Shown piece by piece: positions 11,953 to 23,400 of a DNA stretch of 52,213 nt. The stretch is from Chaetoceros tenuissimus (Eukaryota > Bacillariophyta > Thalassiosirophyceae > Chaetocerotales > Chaetocerotaceae): assembly GCA_021927905.1 (NCBI GenBank), contig BLLK01000033.1, positions 1 through 52,213 on the forward strand. Direction: 5' to 3'. Both the position numbers and the translations under genes were made by a program. The notes beneath the pieces were generated by a model that was given only the letters and a program-made list of their open reading frames with translations, did not search any database and was not told the DNA's origin. Positions within the stretch are counted from its first letter, which is position 1; each line of letters starts with the position of its first letter.

Positions 11953-12373
11953 TTGCTTGAGTTGCTTCCACTACTGTCTGTGGTGGATTCTGACGAAGTA
12001 AAGATCGAATTTGGTTGAGCATAGTTTGATGCATTCTTTCACAAATACTATTACCTTGTGGATTCCTTGTAGTAATCTGAGCTGGTCTAATATTGAATCT
12101 ATTCAACATCTCTTGAAATTCTGATCCTGTAAATTCACCTCCTTGATCATGGATGCACTTAACTGGTCTAGGATATCTTGAAAGCCAATTATTCTCAAAC
12201 AAAGTTGCTATATGACTTGCATGTTTGTTTTGGATGCGTACTGCTTCGACAAGGTTAGTATCTTGGTCTACCATAGTTAAGGCATGAAATTCCAACGTCG
12301 CTCCTTGTACTTTGAACTTCCAAGGACCAATCAAATCTACGGCTACAGTTTCCCATGGATTCATCGATACCGT
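11933..12373 (-). pseudogene. gypsy integrase catalytic core
   Basis: Contains the DDE residues in context: VAVDLIGPW, then KCIHDQGGEFTGSEF, then NPQGNSICERMHQTM. It is in frame with the long pol ORF but separated from it by TGA at 12374-12376. Its own frame ends at 11933 because of a one-base shift. The nonsense codon lies where both plus-strand copies have arginine. Confidence 0.85.
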
Positions 12374-15013
12374 TCATGGAGGTAAATGTCCATACTGTAC
12401 ACTGGCACTTTGATTTACTTGACATATTTCGCATTTGGAACAATTCTCCTTGATAGTTTCTGAAGCTTTAGGACTGAAGAAGTTTTCATTGAAAGTTTTT
12501 CTCAACTTTTCTTCTCCACAATGATTTAAAGCATTATGATACCAGCGTAATATACGTACGGAGCATTGCGTTGGGACGAATATCCTATTCTTGTGCATCA
12601 CGAGTTGCACTTGAGGATTCATTTGTCGGAGAGTGTAGTCAGCTGGACTTCTCTGTCGTAACCCTGCTAGATTAGCATCGTTCTGCTGTGCTAATGCTAT
12701 TCTGTTATAATCAAGGGGAAAAATAGCGTTTTCAGCGACATTGATAAACATTTCAGACATAGGTAATTGAATAAAGCATTCTGCTAACCGTAGATCATCC
12801 CATACAATATCTTGAAAAGAAGATTCTTCCACATTCCTGGTAGAACTAGGTCCAGCACTCTTCTCCTCAAGAATCTTGTTATCAACTTCCATACACGAGA
12901 AATAATCGGCACAAGTATTGACTTGTCCTGGAATGAAGTGTAGTTGAGGGCCAAATTCTTCAATGTACATCCTCCAGCGTAGCATTCGTTGGGACGAGAT
13001 ATTTTTGTAGGTAAGATTTTTATGGTCAGTATAAATGTGGATTTTGGCACCGAGGAGCATAGTACGGTAAGTTTTTAATGTCTCAAAAATCGACAAAAAC
13101 TCCTTTTCACCTGTCGGATAATTGCGCTGAGCCGAATTAAGTTTCTTTGAAAAGTAGGCCACTGGTCGCTCAATTCCATCAGCATCTCGCTGAGCAATTG
13201 TAGCTCCCAGCTGATAATCAGAGCTATCGGTGTAAATAAAGAAAGGTTGGTTGTGATCAGGATAAAAAAGAAGAACATCTTTCGCCATTGTCGCTTTTAT
13301 CTGGTCAAACGCTTGTTGCTGTTCTGGACCCCAGTGGAAGTTGTTAGTCTTTAAAAGATCTGTAAGTGGCTTCTGCAAATGAGCTCTACGTTGCCACATA
13401 TCTTTGTAAAAATTTACAGCCCCTATGAAACTGCGTACTTGTTTCACATTTTTAGGAGGTTGCATTGCCAAAAGAGGTTTGATCTTCTTGGACCAAGGTT
13501 TGAGTCCACTTGGAGTTAACCAATGTCCGAGCCAATCGGTCTCTTGCACGGCCCATTCACACTTGAGTGGATTCATAGTGAATCCATGATCCTGCAGTTT
13601 TTTTAGAATACGCTGAATCTTACCAACATGTTCGTTCCAATCATTGGAGAAGATACCAATATCATCAATGTATATTTCACAGTCCTCATCACGTAAAACA
13701 TCACGTAAAACATTTTCCATGATCTCTTGAGCAATGTCTGGAGATTCTAGAATCCCCATTGGCAGCCTGTTATACTTATACATCCCAAATGGAGTAGTGA
13801 TTGTGCATAAGTTTTTGCTTTCCTCATCCAACTCGAAGGTGTAATATTGCATTGAAATATCAAGATTGGTAAAAAATTTGTATCCTTTTCTCCTTTCTAG
13901 AATATCTTTAATCCTTGGTAGCTCATACTGCTTTCGTTGCAAATTCTTATTTAGATACCGGAAATCGCTTACCCAGCGTACTCGACCGTCCTTCTTTGGA
14001 ATAATGAAAGTTGGAGCAGTCCAGATGGATCGGTTAGGGGGAGAAAGAACACCTCGCTGCACCAAACGATCAAGTTCTTCCTTGAAAACTTTTTCGTGTG
14101 CATAAGGAACCTTGTAAGGACAACTCTGACGAGGCTGAGCATCAGGCTTGAGATGAAGATGAACCTTGCTATCAGGATATACTTTAAGTTGACCATCAAA
14201 TAGTGTTGTGAACTCGTCCAGTACACGATGTAGATCTTTCCTCTGTTCTTCTGACAAGTGCTGCTGAGCATCTGCTACTTCTTTTCCTGTGACCTTGTCA
14301 TACTTAGACTCCATAATAAAAGATTCATCTTGCTCTTCCGCTTCATCATCATATCCATATTCAGTGAAGGCAAGCTGTACATTCGTACGGTTGTTCCAAT
14401 GACGACGAGACTTCATGGAAACTGTGAGGTCCATCCAAGACATTGTTTGATCCTGGTAGTTCAGTACCACTCCCATTGCTGCCAAAGTTCTCTGACCCAA
14501 GATGATATCATGAGGACACTCTCCATCATGCACAAGCGCAAAGATCTTTTCAATACTATGCTTTCTTCCAAACTCTGGCAATACGCTATTCTCTAGAATT
14601 ACATATTGTCTGAAGTGAACTGTGCCACCGATACCAATAGACGGAGATGCCTCTGTTAAATCATAAACTGGACAATTCTTTGGTAATGCACGTCGATGAA
14701 TGATGTCACAAGTTCCACCGGAATCAAATAGTGTTCTACATAACTTCGTATCGCGATGCCCATTAATAGTGCGAGGTTGCAATAGAGAAACTGGAGCAGT
14801 TAATGGATCCTTTCTCATTTGGTCGGCTTGCACACTGAGACTAGCTTCCACTTCAACTGGTGGAGAGGAAATAAAATCATAGACATCCATTGGAATCGAA
14901 GTTGCAAAGTATTCTTCCCATAGAACTTCTTCCTCCTGCTGAGGAGTCTTCCAGAATTGCTGTTCTGCTTCTTGTTCCCAGAAGCATTCTCCAAGCTGTA
15001 ACGGTGAGTTCAT
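12374..15013 (-). pseudogene. gypsy pol: protease, reverse transcriptase, RNase H, integrase zinc finger
   Basis: 879 residues from an ATG. In order: retropepsin LFDSGGTCDII and flap region IILGQRTL (residues about 93-180); reverse transcriptase with FIIPKKDGR, SMQYYTFELDEESK, LPMGILESPDIAQE and the catalytic YIDD (about 330-470); RNase H with YTDSSDYQLG and KLNSAQRNYPTGEKEF (about 590-690); and the integrase HHCC-type finger WYHNALNH...CSKCEIC at the C-terminus. The frame ends in TGA just before the integrase core. Protease and polymerase active-site residues are all present. Expression would require readthrough or a different copy. Confidence 0.9.
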
Positions 15014-15044
15014 AATAGAGACAACTCCTGTTGATTAATTAATA

Positions 15045-15069
15045 AAGAAAAGAAAAGAAAAGAAAAGAT
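15045..15069. repeat. (AAAAG)n microsatellite between gag and pol
   Basis: About five units of AAAAG on plus, in the gag-pol gap of the gypsy element. Confidence 0.8.
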
Positions 15070-15212
15070 TGGATGAGACAAATTGAAATTACATAAAATG
15101 GCTCACTTCGTGAGTACTTGTGGTATTGAATATCCAGATGTGGAAGTGTTCGCTTCCAACAAGTCCTCACGAAGCGGCCTTAAGCCTATTAAATCGTGGA
15201 CCTTAATTGAAC

Positions 15213-16390
15213 GCACCATAATGTGCTCCGCAGACGTTGTTATTGTCCATGAGGAAGTGTTGTTCATTACTGCCATTCGCACCCTGCTGGTTTGAACCGT
15301 TTTCTGGATTGCTACGAGTATTAGCATTGTTATTATTTTGAGTTCCTTGATAATTGTAGTTCTGATTCTGATCATGTCCTTGATTGTTACCGGAGTTATA
15401 GGACTGTCCTCCATTATTGTTGTGGTTGGAGTGGATATGATGACCTCTTCCTCCACCGTTACCACGGCCTCTGCCGCCATAACCATTGCCACGGCCTCTT
15501 CCTCCTCGGCCTCTGCTACCAGTATCACCACAAAAATTGGCACTTCTTGGATTAAGAATGCAGTCCTCTTATTCATGACTATTATGTGGAGGCTCATGTC
15601 TGGTACACTGGTTTCTGAAGCCACCAGTCTGACCGCGTCTGTTTCCTTTCTTACGCTGCTTGAACTTCTGATTCTTCAGATCTTGATGACGAGCATGTTT
15701 CTTGGAAGTATCAGCATCTGCAGTACTCTTCTGGGGTTCCATATACTCACTAATCTCATTGATAGTCTTTTCATGATACACAGCTCCTGAATTGGTGAAA
15801 TTCAACTTCCATTGATATGGGAAGGAATCAAAAACAAGCTTCTTCTCAAGGTTATCATCAGGTCTTGGCACTACGATTCTCAAGAGTTCCTTGGCATATC
15901 CTACAAGAGTACAGAATCTCCCTACATGCTCCGCAACACTCTTGTTCTTTTCCTTTCTCACTTTATCAGAACGCAGATACTCTAGAAGAGCATCCCCTCC
16001 AGAGCGCCCTCCGCAGAACCTAATCTTCATAAGATTCACTGCAACTTGAAACTTGTTTGCATCTGCTGCTGCCACTACATCTGCATGGTTGGTAACAGTA
16101 TCAGTCCAGTAATGTTGCACTACCCCTTTAAGCACATCCTCAAAGTTCTCGAACTTTTCTAGATCATCAAAGTTTAGCTTGCGGTTGCTGGCTGCTGAGT
16201 TAAAGCGCTCATGTACATAGAGAAAGGCTTCTGCGTTTCCAGTGCTTCCACCTTCTCCATCAAAGGTTGGCAAACTCTCTTTGCACGAGGAACCATCAGC
16301 AAAATCTTGCTGAAGCTTGACAGTTACGAAGTCTGCGTACTCAAGGGCTGGCCACATTTTGATTGGTGTATTTGCATTAGAATCACTCAT
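15213..16390 (-). pseudogene. gypsy gag with an in-frame TAA in the zinc knuckle
   Basis: The ATG is 16390 and a 273-residue frame ends at TAA 15571-15569. The frame then stays open for about 118 more codons to TAA at 15215-15213, through a Gly/Arg/Asn-rich tail (repeated GRGRG-type patterns). The stop falls inside the zinc knuckle: QCTRHEPPHNSHE, stop, EDCILNP. The plus-strand relative at 34811 has CRKHPQNKHTWEECFLNP, so a tryptophan is expected at the stop. Capsid-like wording is shared, for example FCGG, FDSFPYQWKLNF and ISEYMEP. It is either inactivated or uses readthrough. Confidence 0.8.
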
Positions 16391-16409
16391 TGTGAATAGT
16401 AATTACTAG

Positions 16410-16625
16410 TGATACAACGAAGGATTCAAAGTAATTAGATGGGAATTAATGTTACTGTTCGCTACCTAAAAGAATGTTTGTTCTGAACACAAAGAGACAG
16501 AATTCTTATCAGAATTCTGATGACGTGACGGAAGAAGAATAGAACCAAAGAATTCTGCCAATGCTAAACATAATCCATGTCGGGTCAGGATACCGTTACC
16601 TAACCGTTAGCTACTATTTGTAGCA
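16410..16625 (-). repeat. gypsy LTR (5' LTR in element orientation)
   Basis: 216 bp matching 11327-11542 with two A/G differences seen. It ends TAGCA and is followed by the AAAGG target duplication at 16626-16630. Confidence 0.92.
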
Positions 16626-17149
16626 AAAGGAAACGTACGCAGCAGCAGTAAAGGCTCAGAATGAAGAATGTGTGAAGGAGATGAAGCAACATGTAACGGC
16701 AGCATCATCTCATTAAATAGAAACCATTCGTTTCTGTATCAAGTAAACTAAAACTATAGAAGACCAAGTACTTCATCTTGCTACAGAGTATTATATACTT
16801 TAAAGTTTAAGGAGCCCGTAGCTACCAAAGGAGAGGTATTTCAATGGAAGCTGGGGATCAACAGATCACAGACATACTTTTAGATGATATCAAATTTAAT
16901 TTAACTACAGATTGAACAAGGCTCTGATTTATCAACTACACTATCAAAATAAGCTCTAGCTGTATTGCAGGTCCATTGCAGCAGAATTTACATAAATGCC
17001 TTTGGTTGGTAAGCCACAAAAAGTGTTTGGAGGCTACATAAACACATACATATGTACTGCAACAACCAAATAGTCGAGAGCTAAGTAGATACTATTATGA
17101 TCAGTTCTATACTAGATGCTTGGACAGTTAGATTGGAGATTTTTGGAAG
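16626..17149. other. spacer between gypsy element and SGNH-like pseudogene
   Basis: This is the continuation of the sequence split by the gypsy insertion, downstream of the copia remnant. I see no convincing coding frame. Confidence 0.35.
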
Positions 17150-18540
17150 CAAAAATGGAAAAGGCTTGTTTAATATTGAACTTTTTGTTCTAGGGGGGGG
17201 GCAAACACAGCTGTTAGAACGGAGGGTGTAAGATATGGATTATTATCAGAATCAAATAAAGTATTTGAAATAATCATAAATGCTTACTCTACAAATGATG
17301 TACATTTTGTAAGCATCAAAGAAGCAAAGGAAAAAATCTAACTTTGGAAGAATATCTTTTTCAGATGGAGCAAGAATTCATCCGGGTAAGCTTGGGTGCA
17401 GGCAAGCCCTGCACGGTGAAATTGTCTCCTTTAGTGCTTTATTACAATGATTACATTGGAAACAAACAAAAGTCTATCTCTGAAATTGGTACTTTTTCCA
17501 CTGTAATAGGAAAACTGACTTCTTACTATGGTATAGGTCATCTTTCATATGTTGATGTTATCCGTCATTTTGTTTTTGCAGATACAACTGAATCTTGGTT
17601 CAGTCCAGACATGTGGCCAGAACGTAATGTACACCCCGGAAGAGGCTTTCATATTGTCACACCATGGCTATTTTTTTATTATAGCATGAATTTGTTATCA
17701 TCATATTGCAATAGGAAAGAAAATACAAAACTCTACCACTCATTTTTGCAAAAAGATGAAGACTCACCTAAGTTGCCTATGTCTGCTGATTTGATTCCGA
17801 AAGAATTCCCACCAGTTCTTAAAAAAACCTTGAATCTCGACAATATTTCTTGGAAATGGAAATCTTCTGAACTTCAAACAAAAAACTGTACCAATGAAAA
17901 CATTTCTTTTTGTAGATTAGCATTCATTGGAAATTTTCCTGGTGCTGTCGCGAAAGACAATTAAGAACTACGTTGAATGATATTATAAAAATAAAAGATG
18001 GTTGGGACGTTGTCACTGAACATATGGGAAAGTTGGGATAAAAGCTAATAAAAAAAGCTCTACTAGAGCTTGAAATACAAAGAGGTCAAAGTAATTTTCT
18101 TCCGGTTAGTGTCATCACAATTTTTTCACTCAAAAGCAATGGCAAAATGTGGGACAACTCAAAGGTCAAAATTTCTATCTCAAATAAAAATAAGAGTTTC
18201 ATGAAGGTTATATATATTTCTGGTGTACTTGAGAAGAAGACAAGTGAAACTTATAAAGAAAAATTGTATCTTGAAAATGAAATTGGATTTAATGAAGTAA
18301 TATTTATTAGTTTTGAGCTCCAGTATGGTTGGCAATACACTAGAGAGCATAGAAATATATTCGAATCAATTGGAAAGAAGGAGTTAGGATGAAAGCTGTC
18401 CACTTGGTTGTGGAGATATAGATGACAAACACCATTTTCTCAAATGTACATGTCAACCTGGGTACTCTAAAACCAATACTGAACTCTGCCAACTTGACAG
18501 ATTCTTACTTAGGTATAAGACTTCGCAGCCCCTTTGTCAT
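17150..18540 (+). pseudogene. decayed SGNH/GDSL-hydrolase-like gene with EGF-like C-terminal fragment
   Basis: The pieces are collinear but in different frames. The stretch about 17200-17338 reads INAYSTNDVHFVSIKEAKEK. The stretch 17344-17964 reads LSPLVLYYNDYIGN, GIGHLSYVDVIRHFVF, ESWFSPDMWP and VHPGRGFHI. The NDxH-like and HPGxG-H blocks resemble SGNH hydrolase blocks. About 17965-18392 gives GWDVVTEHMGKLG and then MWDNSKVKISI onward. About 18382-18510 has an EGF-like cysteine pattern (CPLGC, 12 residues, CTCQPGY, eight residues, C). Breaks include a G9 run (17193-17201), a short A6 run followed by TAA (17331-17341), a shift near 17960, TAA near 18040 and a shift near 18385. The family call rests on motif memory only. 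The product would be secreted or luminal. Confidence 0.5.
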
Positions 18541-19124
18541 ATGATTCTACTGTGAATCTGTCATTGTAACACAATAGTCTTTTGTTGAGAATCTGAACAA
18601 GAAGAAATTTCCTTTGAAGCATATTGTGATCAAGAAGAAATTGGCTGGAATCACTTCTTACTGTGTAATCTGAGTATCAAATTGAAAGAAGCAATGGTCT
18701 AACTACACACAGCTTGCAGCAGCCTCTTTCTGCATTCAGAACACTATTTACTCACACATACCACTCTTTAGCCAGTCTCCCGAATTCCAAATGATATGGT
18801 CTGGTTTGTAAATTTGTAGGTCCATCTTTCATCATTACACACTTTTCCCAGTAATCCACCAACATTAATATAATCCTTGTTTTCTTCTGCAGGCTGGGTG
18901 GCAGTACTATGTACCAATGTTCAAGTGCTCAGCTTGCTTGCTACTTGCAGTGTGCTCATAGAAAATTGAAATTTTGGTTGTATGGAAGGCTAGCTACCTT
19001 GGTATGGAACTTAGAAAGAAAATTTTTTAACTTTCAACAGTCACTACAAAACATTTTCTTTTACCTCTTCTTGGTTAGTCTATGACTTCATCTCCAAACC
19101 TTGCTGCTGCTATCTACCATTGTT

Positions 19125-19390
19125 TGCTAAAGTAAATGGGGGAACAAAGGACAAACATGTTTTTCTCTGACTTTGTTTTTCAAACTCCACTTATACACAT
19201 GTGTTCATGTGCTAAAGTAGATGGGGGATGACACAAAATTTACATGTTTCTTCTGACTTTGTTTCAAACTCCACTTTTATAATAAGCATTTGTATGCTGA
19301 AGTTGGTGGGGGATGAAGGAGACTTTGTTTCAAACTCAACTTATACCATAAGTGTTTGTATGCTGAAGTAGGTAGGGGTTGAAGGAGAAT
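19125..19390. repeat. three to four imperfect tandem repeats of about 80-90 bp
   Basis: The recurring order is GACTTTGTTTCAAACTCCAC, TTATA..., GTGTTTGTATGCTGAAGTAG, GTGGGGGATGAAGGA. Units start near 19150, 19250 and 19320, with a partial one before. The copies are diverged. Confidence 0.65.
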
Positions 19391-19882
19391 GATGGTCATC
19401 CATCAAAAGCCAATTGGAGCATTCCTTCATTGGTTTCATTGCAACTGTTTTGCTGGACAGAATCACCCAAATGGAGATTGTCATGTGCAGGCTTGCAAGG
19501 CTGGTGCATGTCTCTATTTAGATTGGTATAGTGGAAATAGAGATATGTTCAGTTCATGTCAGTTACAATACTTCCTCCTTTGTTCCTATATCAATATCAC
19601 ATAAGGACACAACAAAGGAGATATATCATCTGATTGATCACTCTGTTAATATCATAAACATCCTCATTATCCTCATCTTGTTGAACTTAGTGGGTTTCTT
19701 TATGGTAAATCTAGCTATAGCAAGAGACACAACCCACAACACAGCTTTACTTCTTGACTGCACCTTTGCATCCAGTTGCTTGGCATCCATCATTTAGTCA
19801 ACAGAGAGCTCCTTGCTTGAGATCTAGTCATTTAATAAACAAAGCAGGAGCATTGGCTACTTTGCTGGTGTAGCTTTCGTAA

Positions 19883-19920
19883 GTGAAATGTTACGCTGAC
19901 GTGAGTGACATAATAAATAG
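19883..19920 (+). repeat. candidate left inverted terminal repeat of the DIRS-like element
   Basis: GTGAAATGTTACGCTGACG then TGAGTGACATAATAAATAGA pairs, with small gaps, to the reverse complement of 28484-28517 (GTGATGTTGCGACG then TGAGTGACGTAATGATAGA). Sixteen of the 17 core bases match. It was not aligned by software. Confidence 0.4.
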
Positions 19921-20432
19921 ATTAAATTAGACTCATATTCAAATAACCATTTCAACCTTGTTGCAACAAATGTACCTAAAACCAATGACCTTGATCACTG
20001 GTATTCTCGCGGGGTGGGTGTATTACTCCCCCAATATAAACTCTCAAAAGCTCTTTTCCTTGTGAAGATAGCTTAATTCTTCAGACTAGACTTGACTTAC
20101 AAAACAGCATGATAACCTGAGAAGCTTATTCTATCGGATCTGATATATCATCAGTTATCGACATGAGCATAGGCAACATCGTCGACTACTTGCCTTTGGG
20201 GTCAGCCAGAAGGTAAGTTCCTCAAGAATATTGTAGGCAGCTCTCTGCTTCATGCATTTGAATTCCAAGCGGATAGGCTCAATTCAAGTTACAGGGGCTA
20301 GCTAGAGTATAAACTCTAGCTACGTAGCTTCCATCCCTCCTCGTGTACATATCATAAAACCTTGTCGGTACCAGCCAATCCAAGTTAGAGTAAATCTCGG
20401 TTTGACTTACAAGGCAGCTGAAAACTTCAGCA

Positions 20433-21434
20433 TCATTTCCGCTGGAGCTCAGGCACTCCTCTGTTTCTTGCTTCTGTTGTCGCTCCTCTCCTTGCCAATC
20501 TGAATACGCTGTATCTCTCCTCCACAACAAGATCCTTTGGGATCAAGCTTGAAGTCTTTTGAATCTCTAAGAGGATTTCGTGCAGATCTCCTTCAAAATG
20601 TGACATCTCCAAAGGTTCGCCTCTTCTATCTCCATCCTTCTTACAGAACAGCCAACCCTTTTCTCTGCCTTCATCCTTTCTCACCTTGAGCAGCCTGTCC
20701 AACCATATTCCTACATCGCATCCGAAGTCAGATTTTGTATCTTTACTTATGAACAGGAGGTAAACCGTGACAGAGGTTACTTGCTTGAACTTTCCAATTA
20801 GAGGCAAGACGATATAGTTCTCGTTCTTTAGACGCTTTTCCTTCACCATCAATTCCAAGATGGAGCCCAAACTGATCATCATAGTTTCATTTCCTCTTAG
20901 CGCAGCTAGAAATGAGAATAGCAGATAGCAAGCAAATTCGATTGATCTCGAATCTCTGGGGTTGTTGAGTACTCGTTTATTCAAACGTGTCATAATCTCA
21001 GACATTAACTCGCAGGAGATAGCTTCATTCACATTGGGTTGGTCTCCACTCCGTTCATGCATACCCTGAATAAAACGATTGAACCAGAAAGAATTTGCTG
21101 GGCATGAGTTCACAAACCAACTTTTCCCATTCTCCAACGAAAATACCGTGGTGCTCTGACTCATCTGACTTGCTTGCCAGAAATTTGTGTATGTAGACCT
21201 GAGCTTTCTTACTGTACCAAACTGAACTGTAGCAGCATTACTACCAGGATCAAGAGAACGCTTGAGAATGACCATTGCAGGACCTGCACCTTGATTGTCT
21301 TCTAATGGCATTGGTCCTCTCAAAGGTGTGGACTCAAAACCAAGCTCATCTTCAGTAGCGTAGTATCTCCTTAGTTGGTTGAGGTTGGCTTGAACTGTGT
21401 TACTTGTTCTTGCCCAGAAAGCATCCAAATTTGC
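20433..21434 (-). pseudogene. DIRS tyrosine recombinase (site-specific integrase)
   Basis: The frame is continuous with the Cys-rich segment upstream except for TGA at 21435-21437, after which it reads ANLDAFWAR. The N-terminal half is a core-binding-like helical region. ALRGNE (about residue 175) supplies the box I arginine. ERYSVFRLARRGATTEARNRGV corresponds to the box II region, where DIRS-type enzymes commonly have RSFRRGATT. The frame then stops (TGA, 20433-20435). The C-terminal tyrosine segment is not identifiable in this frame; a neighbouring frame continues to 20279. The enzyme would integrate the circular cDNA. Catalytic completeness is not shown. Confidence 0.7.
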
Positions 21435-21812
21435 TCAACGAAGCAATCTGATATTCAGTTTGTCCACACTTGAGAACCAATTTGGATTTCTTCCATGCAC
21501 ATTTTGAAACAGACACAATTCGCATTGAAAAGGAGTCAGACATGTGTCACCAGGTCTAGCGCAAAGAAACATATCTTGGTCCACCTGCGGCATCTCCATT
21601 TCTTCTTCGTCCAACACCTCTACTCTAGGAAAATGAAGTTCTTCCGGGGTATCATAGCAAGAAGGGCACCACGCGCTAACACATGCCGCAAATTCTCCCC
21701 GCTTCTTCCCAAAGTTCGCGCAGAAGATTTGACCAATCGGATCCTTTAAATCCTTCCTGCAACTTCGCTTCATACAAGTTCCTCGCCATCTTGTCCATGA
21801 AGAGCTTCTCAT
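21435..21812 (-). pseudogene. Cys-rich segment between RNase H and recombinase
   Basis: Reads CVSAWCPSCYDTPEELHF, an acidic stretch, then CLTPFQCELCLFQN, giving at least two CxxC-type pairs that probably bind zinc. It ends RLLR then TGA, directly before the recombinase frame; an arginine there would give LRRANLDAFW. It overlaps the preceding RNase H ORF in another frame, so a one-base shift lies between about 21680 and 21810. Confidence 0.6.
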
Positions 21813-22880
21813 GCCTGATTCTGAAAGGTTTCTTACTGTAGATAGGAAAACGAATAAAGATTAGTAAAGGTTCAAAATGTGTGTGTTCACCCCAAAACTC
21901 TAAGTCCCTAATCGGAATTTCGATGGACACATCACACCTTTTGTTAGCTTGCTTCCTCCATTGACAAGTCCATAACCTTGGACAAATTAAAACATGAGCT
22001 CTTGAATCTGCATCACTATGACTCCAAGTTGCCATTTGTTCCACTGCAGCCTCGGCTGCTGCTGGAGCTGGAAGCCACAATGCATTCCCTATCTCCCTTT
22101 CTTCATCAAAGGTGAACCACTCTTCCGGAGTAAGAAGAGAAAGTTCCCCAAGCACTTCAGACCTCCACCACGACTTTACCCACGTCATTAAGTCTGGGGC
22201 TCTGGTCAAAGCAGACTTATCCAAGTCCATATAAGACTCCAAACTTTTTCCCGCTGCAATACCTTCATTATAATCAGACCGGCTTAGTCTGTCGATTCCG
22301 CAGTGAATCATTCTTACTCCAGAAATGTGGATCACATGCAGAATTAGGTCTCCCTCCATTTCTATTTTCCTAAGACGGAGAATCAATTCGAAAAGCTGCC
22401 TGTTGGAAGAAGTACCCTTGTAGTAGCACCTCTCCGCAACTTCATTGTCGGTGAAGATAAACAGCTCAACCTCTTTCAGTTTTCCTTCTTTCCAAGCTTT
22501 CTCCACAGCAACCACTAGATTCTTAAGCTCTCTGAAGTTGGATGATTGCTCTTGAGCTTCATTGCACCAATGACCGAACCGTAAGTTTAAAGACTTATTA
22601 CCCGTGAAATTTGAAGACTCATCTCTGATAGGGATTTCTACACCTGATCCAAATCCAGCCTTTGAAGCGTCTAAGAACCCATAAGCAACAGCACAGATGT
22701 GCTTTACCCTTGCAAGTCTTTTTACTGGTTTCTCGGATTCACATAATTTCAGCAAAGCATACAGATTGTCCTTAAGTCTAGTTGCAGGTTCCACAGTAAC
22801 TGGACACTTGGTGTAATCAAACTCTTCTTCCAGAGAATCATCGTCTGCTGTGCTTCTTCTAGCTCAGTTTGCATCAGATA
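21676..22880 (-). pseudogene. DIRS RNase H and following region
   Basis: The frame opens near 22880 (DDDSLEEEFDYTKCPVTVEP) and the annotated start is 22794. AYGFLDASKAGFGSG carries the first acidic residue, NFRELKNLVV the glutamate, FIFTDNEVAE the second aspartate, and HISGVRMIHCGIDRLSR the His/Asp end of the fold. Downstream it reads SHSDADSRAHVLICPRLW, a segment common after RNase H in DIRS-like polyproteins. A frame shift near 22830-22880 separates it from the reverse transcriptase. Confidence 0.7.
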
Positions 22881-23400
22881 ACTCAAGGCCCTTTCTATGA
22901 TTGAGTTTGGCTTGGCTTCAGCTTCCCTACGCTTTACCCCTGTTATCTTCCATCCATCTTTATCTTTTCCTGGAAGATATCCACTCAAGGTAAGATGAAT
23001 TCCTTTCAGATACGGAACCATTGACAGGTAAGATCTGGTGACGTAGATTAAAAATCCTCTATCCGATCGCAGTTTCTTGAAATTCATTCCTTTTCCCAGT
23101 TCCAACTCAGCTTTCATCTCCCCAAGAATTTTCTTTGTCTTGCTCCACTTCTCCTTCGATATCAACACATGTACTCCTTCTGACGTGTACACCATCGATC
23201 CTGCCCAAGGTCCAGGCTCTTGCAAAATAGTTCTAAATTTTCTTGCAGCGTTTTGGATTCCGAGAAAATTTAACCTCTTTGCAACTTGCTGTATTCCGTT
23301 CCAGCCTTCTACTTCCGTCAAACCTGTACCTCGTAAGTCGTCAATGTAGACTAAGACATCACCAGCAAGTGATCCATCTGTTTTTGCCTGTTTGGAAGGT
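22830..23400 (-). pseudogene. DIRS reverse transcriptase, palm (YIDD) and thumb part
   Basis: Contains DVLVYIDDLRGTG, the catalytic YxDD box, followed by LNFLGIQNAARK and GPWAGSMVYTSEG. It is displaced by one base from the upstream half. The open frame spans 22749-23420, but the similarity switches at about 23370-23400 and again near 22830-22880. Confidence 0.75.

Larger units (their letters stand above)
11327..16625 (-). mobile_element. Ty3/gypsy LTR retrotransposon with target site duplication AAAGG
   Basis: The 216-bp LTRs (11327-11542, 16410-16625) have TG...CA ends and are flanked by AAAGG at 11322-11326 and 16626-16630. Coding is on minus: gag (16390 downward), then pol with the order protease, reverse transcriptase, RNase H, integrase, which is the gypsy order. 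The gag ATG lies only 19 bp inside the LTR. The LTRs differ at two positions seen (near 11336 and 11389), so the insertion is young, yet gag and pol carry three inactivating lesions. A related family is present on plus at 34811-43700. Confidence 0.92.
18541..20278. other. AT-rich spacer, no gene recognised
   Basis: Contains the imperfect repeats at 19125-19390 and a Cys-rich short frame at 19389-19604 that I do not trust. The possible left inverted terminus of the DIRS-like element lies near 19883-19920. Confidence 0.4.

Noticed and set aside
15338-15790. Ser/Thr/Ile-rich plus-strand frame of 150 codons.
   Set aside because: Shadow of the Gly/Arg/Asn-rich gag tail on minus.
19389-19604. Cys-rich short frame (CNCFAGQNHPNGDC) resembling an EGF module.
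   Set aside because: It overlaps the imperfect tandem repeats region, has no coherent flanking frame and the cysteine spacing does not fit well.
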